DNA of 64,000 bases from Tetmemena sp. SeJ-2015 (GCA_027382625.1 JAJKFJ010020682.1:26061-90060), one strand, 5' to 3'; positions 33,102 through 43,353 are shown, counted from the stretch's first letter. Program-made: numbers and translations. Notes: a model not told the origin generated them from the letters alone.

Positions 33102-33773
33102 ATGAACCGTGCATTTTTATCATTTTCCAAGTCCCTCAGCATTGTTGCTTTAGCGGCATCTTCACTCGTTTCTATTGCCTCTGCAACTGAGCCTGTAGCT
33201 AAACCAGTTAAGGCTGATCTGGCAAAAGGTGAAGCTTTGTACAGCAACGGCGATGCAGCTCGCGGTATTGTTGCATGCGTTTCATGCCATGGTGCCGCAG
33301 GAAATTCAACAATCAGTATTAATCCTAAATTGTCAGGTCAGCATGACGCTTATCTCGTAAAGCAATTAATGGATTTCACAACACCAGCGCGTAATAACGC
33401 AGTCATGACGACATTCTCGAAGTTAATGACTCCAGAAGACATGAAAAATGTGTCTGCATATTTGGCAGTACAAAAGCCGAAGGCTGGCGCTGCAAAAAAT
33501 AAAGACATCGTGAACTTAGGTCAAACTATCTACCGTGCAGGTATAGCGGAGAAGAATGTTGCCGCTTGTGCTGGTTGCCATAGTCCAAATGGCGCAGGTA
33601 TCCCAGCGCAATTCCCACGTATCGCTGGTCAACACCAAGATTACACTGTGGCGCAGTTGATGGCATTCCGTACTGGCGCTCGTAAAAATAGCGCACAGAT
33701 GACAACCATTGCAAAACGTATGTCAGATGAAGAAATGAAAGCAGTTGCTGACTATGTTGCTGGCTTGAAGTAA
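33102..33773 (+). CDS. Cytochrome c4, dihaem
   Basis: A periplasmic 223-aa electron carrier with two class I cytochrome c domains, usually passing electrons from the bc1 complex to terminal oxidases. A signal peptide covers about residues 1-28 (LAASSLVSIASA). The haem sites are CVSCH (Cys59, Cys62, His63) and CAGCH (Cys156, Cys159, His160), and each domain ends with a methionine-containing segment (MTTFSKLM, MTTIAKRM). It is followed by a terminator and then the resB-ccsB maturation genes, which attach the haems. Confidence 0.94.
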   Translation: MNRAFLSFSKSLSIVALAASSLVSIASATEPVAKPVKADLAKGEALYSNGDAARGIVACVSCHGAAGNSTISINPKLSGQHDAYLVKQLMDFTTPARNNAVMTTFSKLMTPEDMKNVSAYLAVQKPKAGAAKNKDIVNLGQTIYRAGIAEKNVAACAGCHSPNGAGIPAQFPRIAGQHQDYTVAQLMAFRTGARKNSAQMTTIAKRMSDEEMKAVADYVAGLK

Positions 33774-33813
33774 ACGCTTCGCAACTTCAATAACAAGTAA
33801 AACGATTAACGGA

Positions 33814-33845
33814 GGGGGTGGCAAATGCCATCCCCTTTTTGTTTT
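33814..33845 (+). terminator. Terminator after cytochrome c4
   Basis: A GC-rich stem (33814-33821 with 33827-33835, one bulge or mismatch) encloses AAAT, followed by TTTTTGTTTTT. The next gene starts only 10 bp beyond. Confidence 0.8.
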
Positions 33846-33854
33846 TGGAAATGT

Positions 33855-35990
33855 ATGGAACTTGAAACCAACACCTCAGGCCTAGAAATTAAAACGCAAC
33901 GTGCTTGGCTCGCTAATAGTGTAGAGCTTTTGTCATCAGGGCGTTTGCATGCTTACTACGATGATCCGATCTCGTCGATTTGGCACGCTACTAAAACAAA
34001 TGAAACCGTGCAATACGTAAATCAGGTTTGGTCCATGGTTTGAGGGTTTCAGCATCTGAGTTTGTATTCTGATCTTACTCAGCGTTGGTGGTTTTTGACC
34101 ATCATGGGCTTTTTGGTTTTATCGACGAGTTTATGCTTGAATTCGCAATACGCCGAAAATGCTTTAAAGATCATGCGTGTTGGCGTGAAAATGTTACGCG
34201 AGCATCTTGCGTATTTCGGAAAGCCGAGTGGCGTAGGCTGTCTCAAGAGAGACGATGAGCAGCAGATGCACAAGCAAATAAAGAATTTAGGGTATCAATT
34301 TAAACTGGTTGAAAAGGAAAATGCCAGCTTAATTGCGGCAAAAAAAGGCGCAGCAAACAAGTGGGGTTACATCTTTGCGCATGCTGCCATCGTTGTTATC
34401 TGTATTGGCGGCTTATTGGATTCGGATTTAGCGATTCGATTTCAACAATGGTTTGGGGGCAAAGTCCCTTTTGAAGGCAGTGGGGTATTGATTTCGCAAA
34501 ATTCCAGCGCAGCACAAATTGTCTTTAGCGAACCAACTTTCCGCGGCAATATTGCTATTCCAGAGGGTAAAAGTGGCGATACTGCGGTTATTCCGCAAGC
34601 AAAAGGAGTGTTGTTGCAAGAGTTGCCGTTCACCATTCGGTTGAAGAAATTTCATATTGATTTTTATTCGACAGGGATGCCAAAACTGTTCGCAAGTGAT
34701 GTCACCATTATCGACCATGAAACCGGCAAAACCTTCGATTCGACGATTAAAGTCAATCATCCTTTAATCTATAAAGGAATTGCCATTTTCCAATCCAGTT
34801 TTGATGATGGTGGAAGCTTGTTGCAAGTGCAGGCGCATAGTATGACTGGTGCTAACTTAGGAAAGTTTCCAATTAGCGCCAAAATGGGCGGCGAGAATAA
34901 GCTGACTGCTGAACAAACAAATGGTCGTGATGAATATACGATCGAATGGAGCGCTTTTAGACCGTTTAATGTCGAAAATTTAGCGCGTGACGGACAAGAC
35001 TTACGCGCAGTTAATCCGAATCAAAATTTTACACAAAAATTAACTGCTGACTTAGATAAGCATTCCGGTTCTGCTGCCAAAAACGCGAATAATAAAGACC
35101 TGAAAAATGTTGGACCAAGTATGCAGTACAAATTGCGTGATAAGACTGGGCAGGCGAGAGAGTTCCATAACTACATGCAACCCGTTTTGTTGGATGGTAG
35201 TAGGGTATTCTCAGCCGGTGCGCGCGATTCACCAAATGAGCTTCCGCTATTTAAGAATTCCTGCGGATGAAGATGATAAGTTAGATGAATGGATGCGTTT
35301 GCGTGCTGCGTTGGCTAATCCAGAATTAAGATCGAGGGCCGCGGAAGTGTATGCCAAACGTGCTTTGCCGAACGCGGGGGCCGAAGCAATGCAAGTGCAG
35401 TTAGCCAATTCCGCCAAAAAAAGGTTTTGATTTTTTGCGGTGAAGGCGATGCCCCAAAACTGGCAGGGTTCACAGCGATTGCCGGCTTTTTAGAAAATAT
35501 TCCTGCGGAAGAACAAACAAAAGCAGCAGATGTGTTTATGAAAATCCTCAATGGAAGTATGTGGGATTTGTGGCAGTTGGCTCGTCAGAAAGAAGGGCTG
35601 CCAGCATTGGAGTTAACCGAAAAACGCGCTCAATTTTTGCAATTAGCAACCTCGGCTTTGTCTGACGCATTCTTCTACGGTGCGCCTGTCTATTTACAAA
35701 TGACTGGTTTCGAAGAGATTAAGGCGTCGGTATTTCAGGTGACGCGAGCACCAGGACAAAATGTGGTGTATCTTGGCTGCTTATTTTTGGTGATCGGCGT
35801 GTTTTCAATGTTTTATATTCGCGAACGTCGTTTGTGGATTTGGATTAAACATGATGCGGGTGAGACACATGCATTGATGGCATTGAGTTCTCAGCGTAAA
35901 ACTTTGGATTTTGAAAAAGAATTTGAGCAATTGAAAAAGCAGCTCGGTGTACCTGAGCAGCAAGCTGAAACTGTGCCTTCTTCAAGCTAG
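33855..35990 (+). CDS. resB: Cytochrome c biogenesis protein ResB (several frame breaks)
   Basis: ResB (CcsB-like, about 710 aa) partners with CcsA/ResC to move haem across the membrane and ligate it to apocytochromes in System II. It opens MELETNTSGLEIKTQRAW and contains the early YVNQ-type motif. A following segment reads WWFLTIMGFLVLSTSLCLN, a clear transmembrane helix, and a long periplasmic domain (PSMQYKLRDKTGQAREFHNYMQPV) and a final helix (YLGCLFLVIGVFSMFYIRERR) follow. Frame changes occur near 34030-34060, 34200-34260, 35200-35260 and 35425. All domains are in order, so this is one gene damaged by errors. Confidence 0.9.
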
Positions 35991-36053
35991 TACTGCACTG
36001 AATTGCTTGACTCAATCAACCAAGAATTTAAAAATTATTTTCACGGGATTTGT

Positions 36054-37190
36054 ATGGAAACGAGTTTGACATATCAAAATTATTTTCAGCGCCGCAGCGC
36101 TTTTGATTGGATCTATGCTGCATTGCTGTGCGCGGGTGCTTTTTTTGCGTTTCATCGTTACGGCCAGCACATGGATATTTACGAAGAAGCGATTTTGCTT
36201 TTGAGTGCGCCGACCTTTGCTTGGTTAGGATGGAATTGGAAACCAATGCGTGCCTTGATGATCGTCTTGGCAGTGCTATCACTATTTGCAATTTCTCAAT
36301 ATGCAGGTTCATTAGATCTAGCAAACAAGAAGTTCTTCTTGAAGTACTTACTCTCAAGTCAGTCTGCGATTTTGTGGATGAGTACTTTCTTTGTGTTATC
36401 GACTTTCTTCTATTGGGGTGGTTTGATTTTGCGCTCTGATTTTGGCGCATCAGTTGGATCAGGCTTATGTTGGGCAGCGGTAGTAATGGGCTTCACAGGC
36501 TTGTTGGTACGTTGGTATGAGTCTTATTTGATTGGGCCAGATGTTGGTCATATTCCGGTTTCGAATTTGTATGAAGTGTTCATCTTGTTTTCTATGATTA
36601 CTGCCTTGTTTTACTTGTATTACGAGGAGAGTTATGGAACGCGTCAGTTGGGTGCGTTCGTCTTATTGGTGATTTCAGCAGCGGTCGCGTTTTTGTTGTG
36701 GTACACCGTGAGTCGCGATGCAGCAGAAATTCAGCCTCTAGTGCCTGCGTTACAAAGCTGGTGGATGAAAATTCACGTGCCGGCTAACTTTATTGGTTAT
36801 GGTACTTTCTCCTTAGCTGCGATGGTTGGCGTTGCCTATTTGTTTAAATCGAAAGGGATGCTGCAAGATCGTTTGCCTAGTCTTGAGGTGTTGGATGATG
36901 TGATGTACAAAGCGATTGCAGTTGGTTTTGCTTTCTTCACGATCGCGACGATTTTAGGCGCATTATGGGCGGCCGAGGCATGGGGTGGTTATTGGTCATG
37001 GGACCCAAAAGAAACGTGGGCTTTAATCGTTTGGCTCAATTATGCTGCATGGTTGCATATGCGCTTAATGAAAGGACTCCGTGGTCAGGTAGCTGCGTGG
37101 TGGGCAATCGTAGGTCTGTTGGTCACGACCTTTGCCTTCTTAGGCGTTAATATGTTCTTATCTGGATTGCATTCATACGGCGCCCTGTAA
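36054..37190 (+). CDS. ccsB: Cytochrome c biogenesis protein CcsA/ResC
   Basis: The second System II component (378 aa) is a polytopic inner-membrane haem-handling protein. The WWD domain GGYWSWDPKETWAL is complete, and several transmembrane helices surround it. Histidines in HVPANFIGYG and in the C-terminal LSGLHSYG are candidate haem ligands of the family. The start at METSLTYQNYF (36054) is chosen over an upstream ATG because 64 bp then separate it from resB. Burkholderiales annotations usually call this gene ccsB. Confidence 0.94.
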   Translation: METSLTYQNYFQRRSAFDWIYAALLCAGAFFAFHRYGQHMDIYEEAILLLSAPTFAWLGWNWKPMRALMIVLAVLSLFAISQYAGSLDLANKKFFLKYLLSSQSAILWMSTFFVLSTFFYWGGLILRSDFGASVGSGLCWAAVVMGFTGLLVRWYESYLIGPDVGHIPVSNLYEVFILFSMITALFYLYYEESYGTRQLGAFVLLVISAAVAFLLWYTVSRDAAEIQPLVPALQSWWMKIHVPANFIGYGTFSLAAMVGVAYLFKSKGMLQDRLPSLEVLDDVMYKAIAVGFAFFTIATILGALWAAEAWGGYWSWDPKETWALIVWLNYAAWLHMRLMKGLRGQVAAWWAIVGLLVTTFAFLGVNMFLSGLHSYGAL

Positions 37191-37211
37191 TTTATTGCTA
37201 AATCATATAGA

Positions 37212-37245
37212 AGCGGCACAAGCATTTTAGTTTGTGCCGCTTTTT
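37212..37245 (+). terminator. Terminator after ccsB
   Basis: A 10-bp perfect stem (37212-37221 with 37232-37241) is followed by TTTTCTTT. Confidence 0.85.
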
Positions 37246-37283
37246 CTTTGGCTATTCATCCAGTGTTTGCTGAAAGGGTCAAT

Positions 37284-37327
37284 TTGAACCGTTACGCTAG
37301 AAACTTTCTGTTTTCTGTAAGGTTCAA
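37284..37327. promoter_or_regulatory. Inverted repeat upstream of msrP
   Basis: TTGAACC plus TTAC (37284-37295) pairs with GTAA plus GGTTCAA (37317-37327) with one bulged G. There is no T-run. It lies 77 bp before msrP and could be an operator or a leader structure. Confidence 0.35.
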
Positions 37328-37403
37328 ACCGAATTCTCGACTTATGAGACACTAAGCAAGTTCAAATCAAGTTGCGTTAATGTGCATTTAAAAAGGAGTC
37401 ATT

Positions 37404-38384
37404 ATGCGTATGCCTTTTCAGCAATATGGTGATCAGCCACCCACTGCTTCAGAAATTACACCGCGCGTCATTGTTGAATCGCGTCGTGATTTCATGCGAC
37501 AGCTAGCAGTCGGTTCTGTGGCAAGTGCTGCAGTACTTGAAATGCTACAGCGTGAGGCGTTTGCGCAAAATCCTAGCGCGCAAAAATTAGCCGCTGCAGT
37601 CAACTCCAACTATTTGATATTGGACAAAAAGACTTCGTACAAGGATGCGACAACTTATAACAATTTTTATGAATTTGGTACTGACAAGGCAGACCCTGCA
37701 GAGAATGCAGACAGCTTAAAGACGCGTCCATGGACTGTGACGATCGAAGGTGAAGTGAAAAAATCTGTTACTTTGGATTTGGATAGTTTATTAAAGTTGG
37801 CGCCTTTGGAAGAGCGTGTGTATCGCTTGCGATGTGTTGAAGGGTGGTCGATGGTGATTCCTTGGATTGGTTACTCCTTATCTAATCTATTAAAGAAAGT
37901 TGAGCCAACAGGAAATGCACGTTATGTTGAGTTCATCTCTTTGGCCGATAAACGTCAGATGCCCGGTGTGAACAGTCGCGTCTTACAGTGGCCTTACACC
38001 GAAGGTTTAAGAATGGATGAAGCGATGCATCCATTAAGTCTGCTTGCACTAGGTATGTATGGTGAGGTTTTGCCCAAGCAAAATGGCGCGCCTGTGCGTT
38101 TAGTATTGCCGTGGAAGTATGGATTTAAATCGGCTAAATCCATTGTGAAAATTCGATTGACCAAAGATCAGCCGCGTACTTCGTGGAATTTATCAGCACC
38201 AGAAGAATATGGTTTTTATTCAAATGTGAATCCTGAGGTAGACCACCCTCGCTGGTCACAAGCGAGCGAGCGGCGTATTGGTGAAGATGGATTTCTATCG
38301 CGTAAACGCAAGACCTTAATGTTTAATGGGTATAGTGAAGTCGCCAGTTTGTATACTGGAATGGATCTGAGAAAGTTCTATTAA
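37404..38384 (+). CDS. msrP: Methionine sulfoxide reductase catalytic subunit MsrP (YedY)
   Basis: MsrP (326 aa) is a periplasmic molybdopterin enzyme that repairs oxidised methionines in envelope proteins, taking electrons from MsrQ. The Tat signal has SRRDFM at residues 26-31 and a cleavage region near EAFAQ. The Mo-ligand cysteine is Cys144 in RLRCVEGWS, and the cofactor-binding part reads [28 protein letters not shown] precedes the ATG. The stop overlaps the msrQ start by one base. Confidence 0.95.
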   Translation: MRMPFQQYGDQPPTASEITPRVIVESRRDFMRQLAVGSVASAAVLEMLQREAFAQNPSAQKLAAAVNSNYLILDKKTSYKDATTYNNFYEFGTDKADPAENADSLKTRPWTVTIEGEVKKSVTLDLDSLLKLAPLEERVYRLRCVEGWSMVIPWIGYSLSNLLKKVEPTGNARYVEFISLADKRQMPGVNSRVLQWPYTEGLRMDEAMHPLSLLALGMYGEVLPKQNGAPVRLVLPWKYGFKSAKSIVKIRLTKDQPRTSWNLSAPEEYGFYSNVNPEVDHPRWSQASERRIGEDGFLSRKRKTLMFNGYSEVASLYTGMDLRKFY

Positions 38385-39007
38385 TGCGGGCATTCAAATC
38401 TTTAAGTCCACGCCAATTATTCTGGTGCAGAGTGATTGTGTTTGTATTGGCTTTGCTACCGTTTTTACGCTTGGTTTATGCGGTTTACCAAGATGCACTT
38501 GGCGCGAATCCTTTGGAGTTCATTACGCGTAATACGGGTGATTGGGCGCTATATTTTCTTTGTATTAGTTTGGCAATCACGCCACTACGTAAAATTTTAG
38601 AGTGGCATTGGCTGATTCGCTTACGTCGCATGCTTGGTCTTTATGCCTTCTTTTATGCGGCGCTGCATTTTCTAACCTTTTTGTGGTTTGATCATTTCTT
38701 CGACGTGAGTGATATGTGGCGTGATGTGGTAAAGCGCCCATTTATCACCGTGGGCTTTGTCGCATTCGTGTTGTTGTTGCCCTTGGTTTTGACGAGCAAT
38801 CAATGGATGATCAGGCAGTTGGGTGGCAAACAATGGCAGCTACTACACCGTTTGGTTTATTTGATTGCGCCCTTAGGAGTGCTGCATTATTTCTGGATGA
38901 AGGTGGGGAAAAACTTATTACTGCAACCCTTGTTATTTGCCGCGCTAGTCAGTGCTTTGTTGGGCGTGCGTCTGTATTGGCGTTTGCAGTCACGCATGAA
39001 ACGCTAG
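38384..39007 (+). CDS. msrQ: MsrQ, haem b membrane subunit of the MsrPQ system
   Basis: MsrQ (207 aa) is a ferric-reductase-like inner-membrane protein with about six helices that passes quinol- or flavin-derived electrons to MsrP. Typical elements are the early TGDWALYFLCISLAITPLRK, the RRMLGLYAFFYAALHFLTF helix with conserved His, and WQLLHRLVYLIAPLGVLHYFW. Overlap of its ATG with the msrP stop shows a two-gene operon. Intact. Confidence 0.94.
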   Translation: MRAFKSLSPRQLFWCRVIVFVLALLPFLRLVYAVYQDALGANPLEFITRNTGDWALYFLCISLAITPLRKILEWHWLIRLRRMLGLYAFFYAALHFLTFLWFDHFFDVSDMWRDVVKRPFITVGFVAFVLLLPLVLTSNQWMIRQLGGKQWQLLHRLVYLIAPLGVLHYFWMKVGKNLLLQPLLFAALVSALLGVRLYWRLQSRMKR

Positions 39008-39011
39008 CTAC

Positions 39012-39191
39012 TTATTTTGATAGCGTTGTCTCAGTTTGCGTCGGCATTGATTGCGTCACGTTTGGCGTCGCTGAGTTCGCTTTTTTTTCTGGCATGTAAA
39101 GGGGCCCCTTCTGACCGCAAGCACTTAGTAACAAAGTACTGAGAAGAATTGTCCCTGCGATGCGTGGGGAAATGCGTGTGTGCTTATTCAA
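39012..39191 (-). CDS. lptM: LPS-assembly lipoprotein LptM-like
   Basis: A roughly 59-aa lipoprotein. The hydrophobic stretch AGTILLSTLLLSACGQKGPLY contains a lipobox (LSAC) and the small GxKGPLY motif of the LptM (YifL) family, whose members assist maturation of LptD. No ATG fits; TTG at 39191 gives a normal signal peptide, while the longer open frame to 39329 runs into cyaY. In many relatives lysA follows lptM on the same strand, but here the msrQ 3' end follows at once. Divergent from cyaY. Confidence 0.75.
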   Translation of the reverse strand: MNKHTRISPRIAGTILLSTLLLSACGQKGPLYMPEKKANSATPNVTQSMPTQTETTLSK

Positions 39192-39256
39192 AATCTTGTA
39201 ACCCGTATAGAATGCCGCATGGATATGCAGAATTTCATTGAAAGTAGGAGTGTAAC

Positions 39257-39565
39257 ATGACGGAATCGGAATTTTTAGTGCTGGCAGATACCTGCTTGCA
39301 ACAAGTACAGGAAATGTTTGAGACAGCATTTGAAACGGATGTATGGGATGTAGACACTAAACGCAGCGGCAATGTGTTGGAAGTTGAATTTGTTGGTAAC
39401 GGTTCGAAGATTATCGTGAATAGCCAAGCGCCGATGCAAGAAATGTGGGTGGCAGCACGATCGGGAGGTTTTCACTACAAGTATGATGGGGCGTTTTGGC
39501 GTAATACACGCGATCAATCTGAGTTATTTGCTGTTCTGCGCGATATTGCCGCATCGCAGAATTGA
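39257..39565 (+). CDS. cyaY: Frataxin-like protein CyaY
   Basis: CyaY (102 aa) binds iron and tunes IscS-driven Fe-S cluster assembly. The acidic N-terminal helix (ETAFETDVWDVD) and the beta-sheet signature IIVNSQAPMQEMWVAARSGGFHY are complete. AGTAGGAGTG precedes the ATG. It lies in the usual Proteobacterial setting beside lptM and the PBP1A gene. Confidence 0.95.
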   Translation: MTESEFLVLADTCLQQVQEMFETAFETDVWDVDTKRSGNVLEVEFVGNGSKIIVNSQAPMQEMWVAARSGGFHYKYDGAFWRNTRDQSELFAVLRDIAASQN

Positions 39566-39604
39566 ATCGTTTGAGAAGATAAATTGTAGTCTCAATAAAA
39601 ATCG

Positions 39605-39636
39605 AAAAAATGGCGAGAAATTTTCTCGCCATTTTT
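39605..39636. terminator. Bidirectional terminator between cyaY and the PBP1A gene
   Basis: A-run, a long perfect stem centred on TGGCGAGAA / TTCTCGCCA, and a T-run. It serves both convergent genes. Confidence 0.87.
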
Positions 39637-39646
39637 ATTCAATGTT

Positions 39647-41959
39647 TTATTCAATAATTACTTCGTCTGCATTCAATGCGCGAGGTACTGAGCCCGGTGG
39701 ATTCTCCACATAGAAGTAGTCACCCTCGGCTTGAATAATACCATTTGGAATAGGACGTTCCGTAATCGGGATATCGCGTAAAGCGCGTTGCATGTAACTA
39801 ATCCAGATAGGTAAGGCAAGACCACCACCGGTTTCGCGATTACCCAAATTACGTGGTTGGTCATACCCCATCCATGCAACGCCGACGATTTTTGCTTGAT
39901 AACCTGCAAACCAAGCGTCGATCGAGTCATTGGTCGTGCCCGTTTTACCGGCGATATCTGGTCGTTTGAGCGACAGAGCTTTGGTTGCGGTTCCAAAGCG
40001 AACCACATCCCTGAGCATACTGTCCATTAAGAAGGCATTGCGTTCATCGATCACGCGATTGGCTTCATCTGCTGCTGTGTCGGGCTTAGCTTGCGCGATG
40101 ACTTTTCCTTCGGAGTCCGTAATTTTAGAAATCAGGTAAGGGTTTACTTTGTAGCCCCCATTGGCAAACACTGCATAAGCTCCTGCCATTTGTAATGGCG
40201 TAACGGCACCAGCACCCAAAGCCAAGGTTAAGTAAGGAGGATTTTTTTCAGGAAGGAAGCCGAATCGACTGGTGTATTCCTGCCCGTACTTGGCACCGAC
40301 TTTTTGCAGTATGCGAATCGAAACCATGTTTTTAGATTTGGTCAGACCTTTGCGCATCGACATCGGGCCTTCGTACTTTCCATCGTAATTCTTTGGTTCC
40401 CAAGCTTGCCCACCAGTTTGACCAGCATCGAAGCTAATTGGCGAGTCATTAATAATTGTTTGCGGGGACAGACCTCTTTCTAATGAGGATGAATAAATAA
40501 AAGGCTTGAAGCTTGATCCGGGTTGGCGCCAGGCTTGTGTCACATGGTTGAATTTATTTAGGTTGTAATCAAAACCGCCCACCAGTGCGCGAATCGCACC
40601 ATCATGGGTATCTGCAGCAACAAATGCAGATTGCACCTCTGGCATTTGAATGATGGACCAGTTCTTTCCTTCCAAAATTACCCGAATTACTGCACCACGT
40701 TGTATGCGTTTATTGGGTGGGGCATTGGCTTTTAAACCTGAGGCTGCAAAGCTTAAGCCTGCTCCTGTAATTTGAATCTCTTCACCGTTTGATAAAGTTG
40801 CTTTTACCGACGTTGGACTTGCCTCCGTCACCATGGCAGCTAAAATGTCATCACTGTCTGGATGGTCGGCCAGTTCTTTTTCAATGATCTCATCGGCGAC
40901 TTCTTTGTTTCTAGGTAGTTCAACAATCGCTTCTGGACCGCGATAGCCATGACGGCGTTCGTAATCAAGTACACCTTTTCGTAATGCGGCATATGCGGTT
41001 TCTTGTTCTTCTTTTGTGATCGTTGTATAGACGTTAAATCCGTGCGTGTAGGTATCTTCTTTAAACTGTTCATACACCAATTGACGAGCCATTTCTGCCA
41101 CGTATTCTGCGTGAATAGCAAATTCCGCACTATTGGTTTTGATGTGTAATTTCTCTACTTTTGCAATTTCATACTGTGCTTCCGTGATGTAGCCTAATTG
41201 TTTCATGCGCTGCAAAATGTACTGTTGGCGTACGGTTGCACGTTTAGGATTGGCAACTGGATTGTAAGCCGACGGTGCTTTCGGTAGGCCTGCGAGCATT
41301 GCAGCCTCTGCTACCGTGATGTCTTTCAAGCTCTTTCCGAAATAAATTTGTGCTGCAGAGGAAAAACCATAGGCGCGCTGTCCCAAGTAAATTTGGTTCA
41401 TGTACACCTCGAGAATCTGATCTTTGGTCAGATTTTGTTCGATCTTCCACGCAAGCAAAATTTCATAAATCTTGCGTTTAATGGTTTGCTCGGTTGATAA
41501 GAAAAAATTTCTCGCAACTTGCTGGGTGATGGTCGAAGCACCTTGTTTGTTACTAGTTGTTACATTATTGATAGCAGCACGGGCAATACCGATATAATCG
41601 ACGCCGCCATGTTCATAGAATCGATCATCTTCAATGGCAAGTACCGCTTTTTTCATCACATCGGGAATTTCTGAGAAGTGAACAACATTGCGTCTTTCTT
41701 CTCCAAATTCTGCGATCAAAACATTATCGGCAGAAAACACCCGCATGGGCATTTTGGGACGGTAACTGGTAATCGCATCAATCTCAGGGAGGTTGGGATA
41801 AGCCATTGAAATTGCAAACACGAGTACTAGAACACCTGTCAACATGAGACCAAAAGCAACTAGCAAGAAATGCAAAAATATGCGTGCCACTAAATTTGGC
41901 TTAGATGCGCTAGGGGTTTGAGCTTCGTTGCTTGGTTCAATCGGGGATGTTGATGACAT
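39647..41959 (-). CDS. mrcA: Penicillin-binding protein 1A
   Basis: A bifunctional peptidoglycan synthase (770 aa), anchored by one N-terminal helix (IFLHFLLVAFGLMLTGVLVLVF). The GT51 domain shows AIEDDRFYEHGG and KQGASTITQQVARNFFLS, and NQIYLGQRAYGF further on. The transpeptidase domain has the SxxK serine in PGSSFKPF, the SKN-type motif in TKSKNMVSIR and KTGTT. An OB-like insert lies between the two domains. The start MSSTSP (41959) is favoured over a longer version. Divergent from pilM, as is usual in betaproteobacteria. Intact. Confidence 0.95.
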   Translation of the reverse strand: MSSTSPIEPSNEAQTPSASKPNLVARIFLHFLLVAFGLMLTGVLVLVFAISMAYPNLPEIDAITSYRPKMPMRVFSADNVLIAEFGEERRNVVHFSEIPDVMKKAVLAIEDDRFYEHGGVDYIGIARAAINNVTTSNKQGASTITQQVARNFFLSTEQTIKRKIYEILLAWKIEQNLTKDQILEVYMNQIYLGQRAYGFSSAAQIYFGKSLKDITVAEAAMLAGLPKAPSAYNPVANPKRATVRQQYILQRMKQLGYITEAQYEIAKVEKLHIKTNSAEFAIHAEYVAEMARQLVYEQFKEDTYTHGFNVYTTITKEEQETAYAALRKGVLDYERRHGYRGPEAIVELPRNKEVADEIIEKELADHPDSDDILAAMVTEASPTSVKATLSNGEEIQITGAGLSFAASGLKANAPPNKRIQRGAVIRVILEGKNWSIIQMPEVQSAFVAADTHDGAIRALVGGFDYNLNKFNHVTQAWRQPGSSFKPFIYSSSLERGLSPQTIINDSPISFDAGQTGGQAWEPKNYDGKYEGPMSMRKGLTKSKNMVSIRILQKVGAKYGQEYTSRFGFLPEKNPPYLTLALGAGAVTPLQMAGAYAVFANGGYKVNPYLISKITDSEGKVIAQAKPDTAADEANRVIDERNAFLMDSMLRDVVRFGTATKALSLKRPDIAGKTGTTNDSIDAWFAGYQAKIVGVAWMGYDQPRNLGNRETGGGLALPIWISYMQRALRDIPITERPIPNGIIQAEGDYFYVENPPGSVPRALNADEVIIE

Positions 41960-42273
41960 GATGGCATAGTAAAAAACAGGTAGGTCAGCATTATAGCTGG
42001 GCTGAATCAACTATAAAAATTGCATTTCGGGCTTTTTATGCCTCAAGTGGAGAATTGACAACGTAAAACCGCCACTTCTACCGGAAAATGCTTTACATTA
42101 CACTCCCCTTATTGCTAGGATTTAACGTAAGCTAGTATGAGTGTCTGCTAAATCGCGGTTTTTAAAAGAAAAAATGAATTTTGGAGCGGTTTAAATTGTT
42201 TTTGCTAGGCAATATCAGCAGCAGATTTTTGGTGTATTTTGCATGAAAAAAATATTTATTTGAGGGGATTTCC
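41960..42273. promoter_or_regulatory. Divergent PBP1A / pilM control region
   Basis: No gene is seen in these 314 bases. A possible rightward promoter is TTTACA (42092-42097), an 18-bp spacer and TAGGAT (42116-42121). A TTGACA at 42055-42060 lacks a matching -10. I do not see a sigma-54 type GG-N10-GC element. Confidence 0.35.
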
Positions 42274-43353
42274 TTGGCTTTCGATCTTGCGTCATTGCTT
42301 GGACAAAAGAATCCGCCCCTGGTGGGACTGGATATCAGCACGTCCGACGTTAAGCTGGTAGAACTCTCACGTGCCGGCGAAAAAGACTTTAAATTAGAAC
42401 GTTGTGCTTTCGAACCTTTGCCTAAGGGAGCTGTGGTCGACGGCAACATTGAAAACTTAGAGCAAGTTTCGGAAGCGGTGTTGCGCGTTTTAAAGCGTAG
42501 CGGTACTGGTACCAGAAATGTTGCTTTAGCGATGCCTGCTGCGTCAGTCATTACAAAGAAAATGATTCTGCCTGGAAGTTTGACTGAACAGGCGCTTGAA
42601 TTCCAAGTTGAGTCTGAGGCAAGTCAATATATTCCTTTCTCTATGGATGAAGTTAGTATTGATTTTTGCGTGATGGGGCCGACTGCTAATTCTGAAGAAG
42701 ATGTGGATGTTTTACTTGCTGCTTCCCGCAAAGAGAAGATCGAAGACCGTGTAGCTGCAGCACAAGCTGCGGGGCTACAGGCAAAGGTGATGGATATTGA
42801 ATCCTTTGCAGCTAGAGCCGCAGTTGAACGCTTGATTGAGCAGCAACCGAATGGTGGGCAAGATCAAATTTATGCTTTGTTTCAAATTGGTTCAAAAGTG
42901 ACATATATATCGATCATGCTCAATGGCGAGGTCATCTATGAGCGAGATCAGCAATTTGGCGGTAACCAGTTGACGCAAGATATTGTCCGCAATTACGGAT
43001 TGTCATTCGATGAAGCGGAGATGAAAAAGCGCCAAGGGGATTTGCCTGACAGTTATGAAATGGAGTTATTAGAGCCTTTTTTAGAAAATGCGGCACTCGA
43101 AGTTACTCGGGCTATTCAATTCTTTTTCACCTCGACCCCATATACGCGCATCGATCAAATTTTTCTTGCCGGCGGGTGTTCAATGTTGCCAGGTTTAGTT
43201 GAGATTGTTGCTGAGCGAACCAAATTGTCGACTTCGGTCATTAGTCCATTCAAAGGGATGGAATTGGGTTCGAATGTGAATGAGAAAACATTGAGAAGTG
43301 ATGCGCCTGCCTATTTAGTTGCTTGTGGTTTAGCAATGCGGAGGTATGGATAA
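42274..43353 (+). CDS. pilM: Type IV pilus assembly protein PilM, TTG start
   Basis: PilM (359 aa) is a cytosolic actin-like ATPase that recruits PilN to the inner membrane. Recognisable parts are VGLDISTSDVKLVEL, QVESEASQYIPF, and the phosphate-binding LAGGCSMLPGL. TTG at 42274 is the only start with a good site (TGAGGGGATT) and the family N-terminus. The stop overlaps the pilN ATG. First gene of the five-gene pilMNOPQ operon. Intact. Confidence 0.95.
   Translation: MAFDLASLLGQKNPPLVGLDISTSDVKLVELSRAGEKDFKLERCAFEPLPKGAVVDGNIENLEQVSEAVLRVLKRSGTGTRNVALAMPAASVITKKMILPGSLTEQALEFQVESEASQYIPFSMDEVSIDFCVMGPTANSEEDVDVLLAASRKEKIEDRVAAAQAAGLQAKVMDIESFAARAAVERLIEQQPNGGQDQIYALFQIGSKVTYISIMLNGEVIYERDQQFGGNQLTQDIVRNYGLSFDEAEMKKRQGDLPDSYEMELLEPFLENAALEVTRAIQFFFTSTPYTRIDQIFLAGGCSMLPGLVEIVAERTKLSTSVISPFKGMELGSNVNEKTLRSDAPAYLVACGLAMRRYG

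Noticed and set aside
42055..42060. TTGACA as the -35 of a pilM promoter
   Set aside because: No acceptable -10 element lies 16-18 bp downstream; the TTTACA/TAGGAT pair is slightly better.
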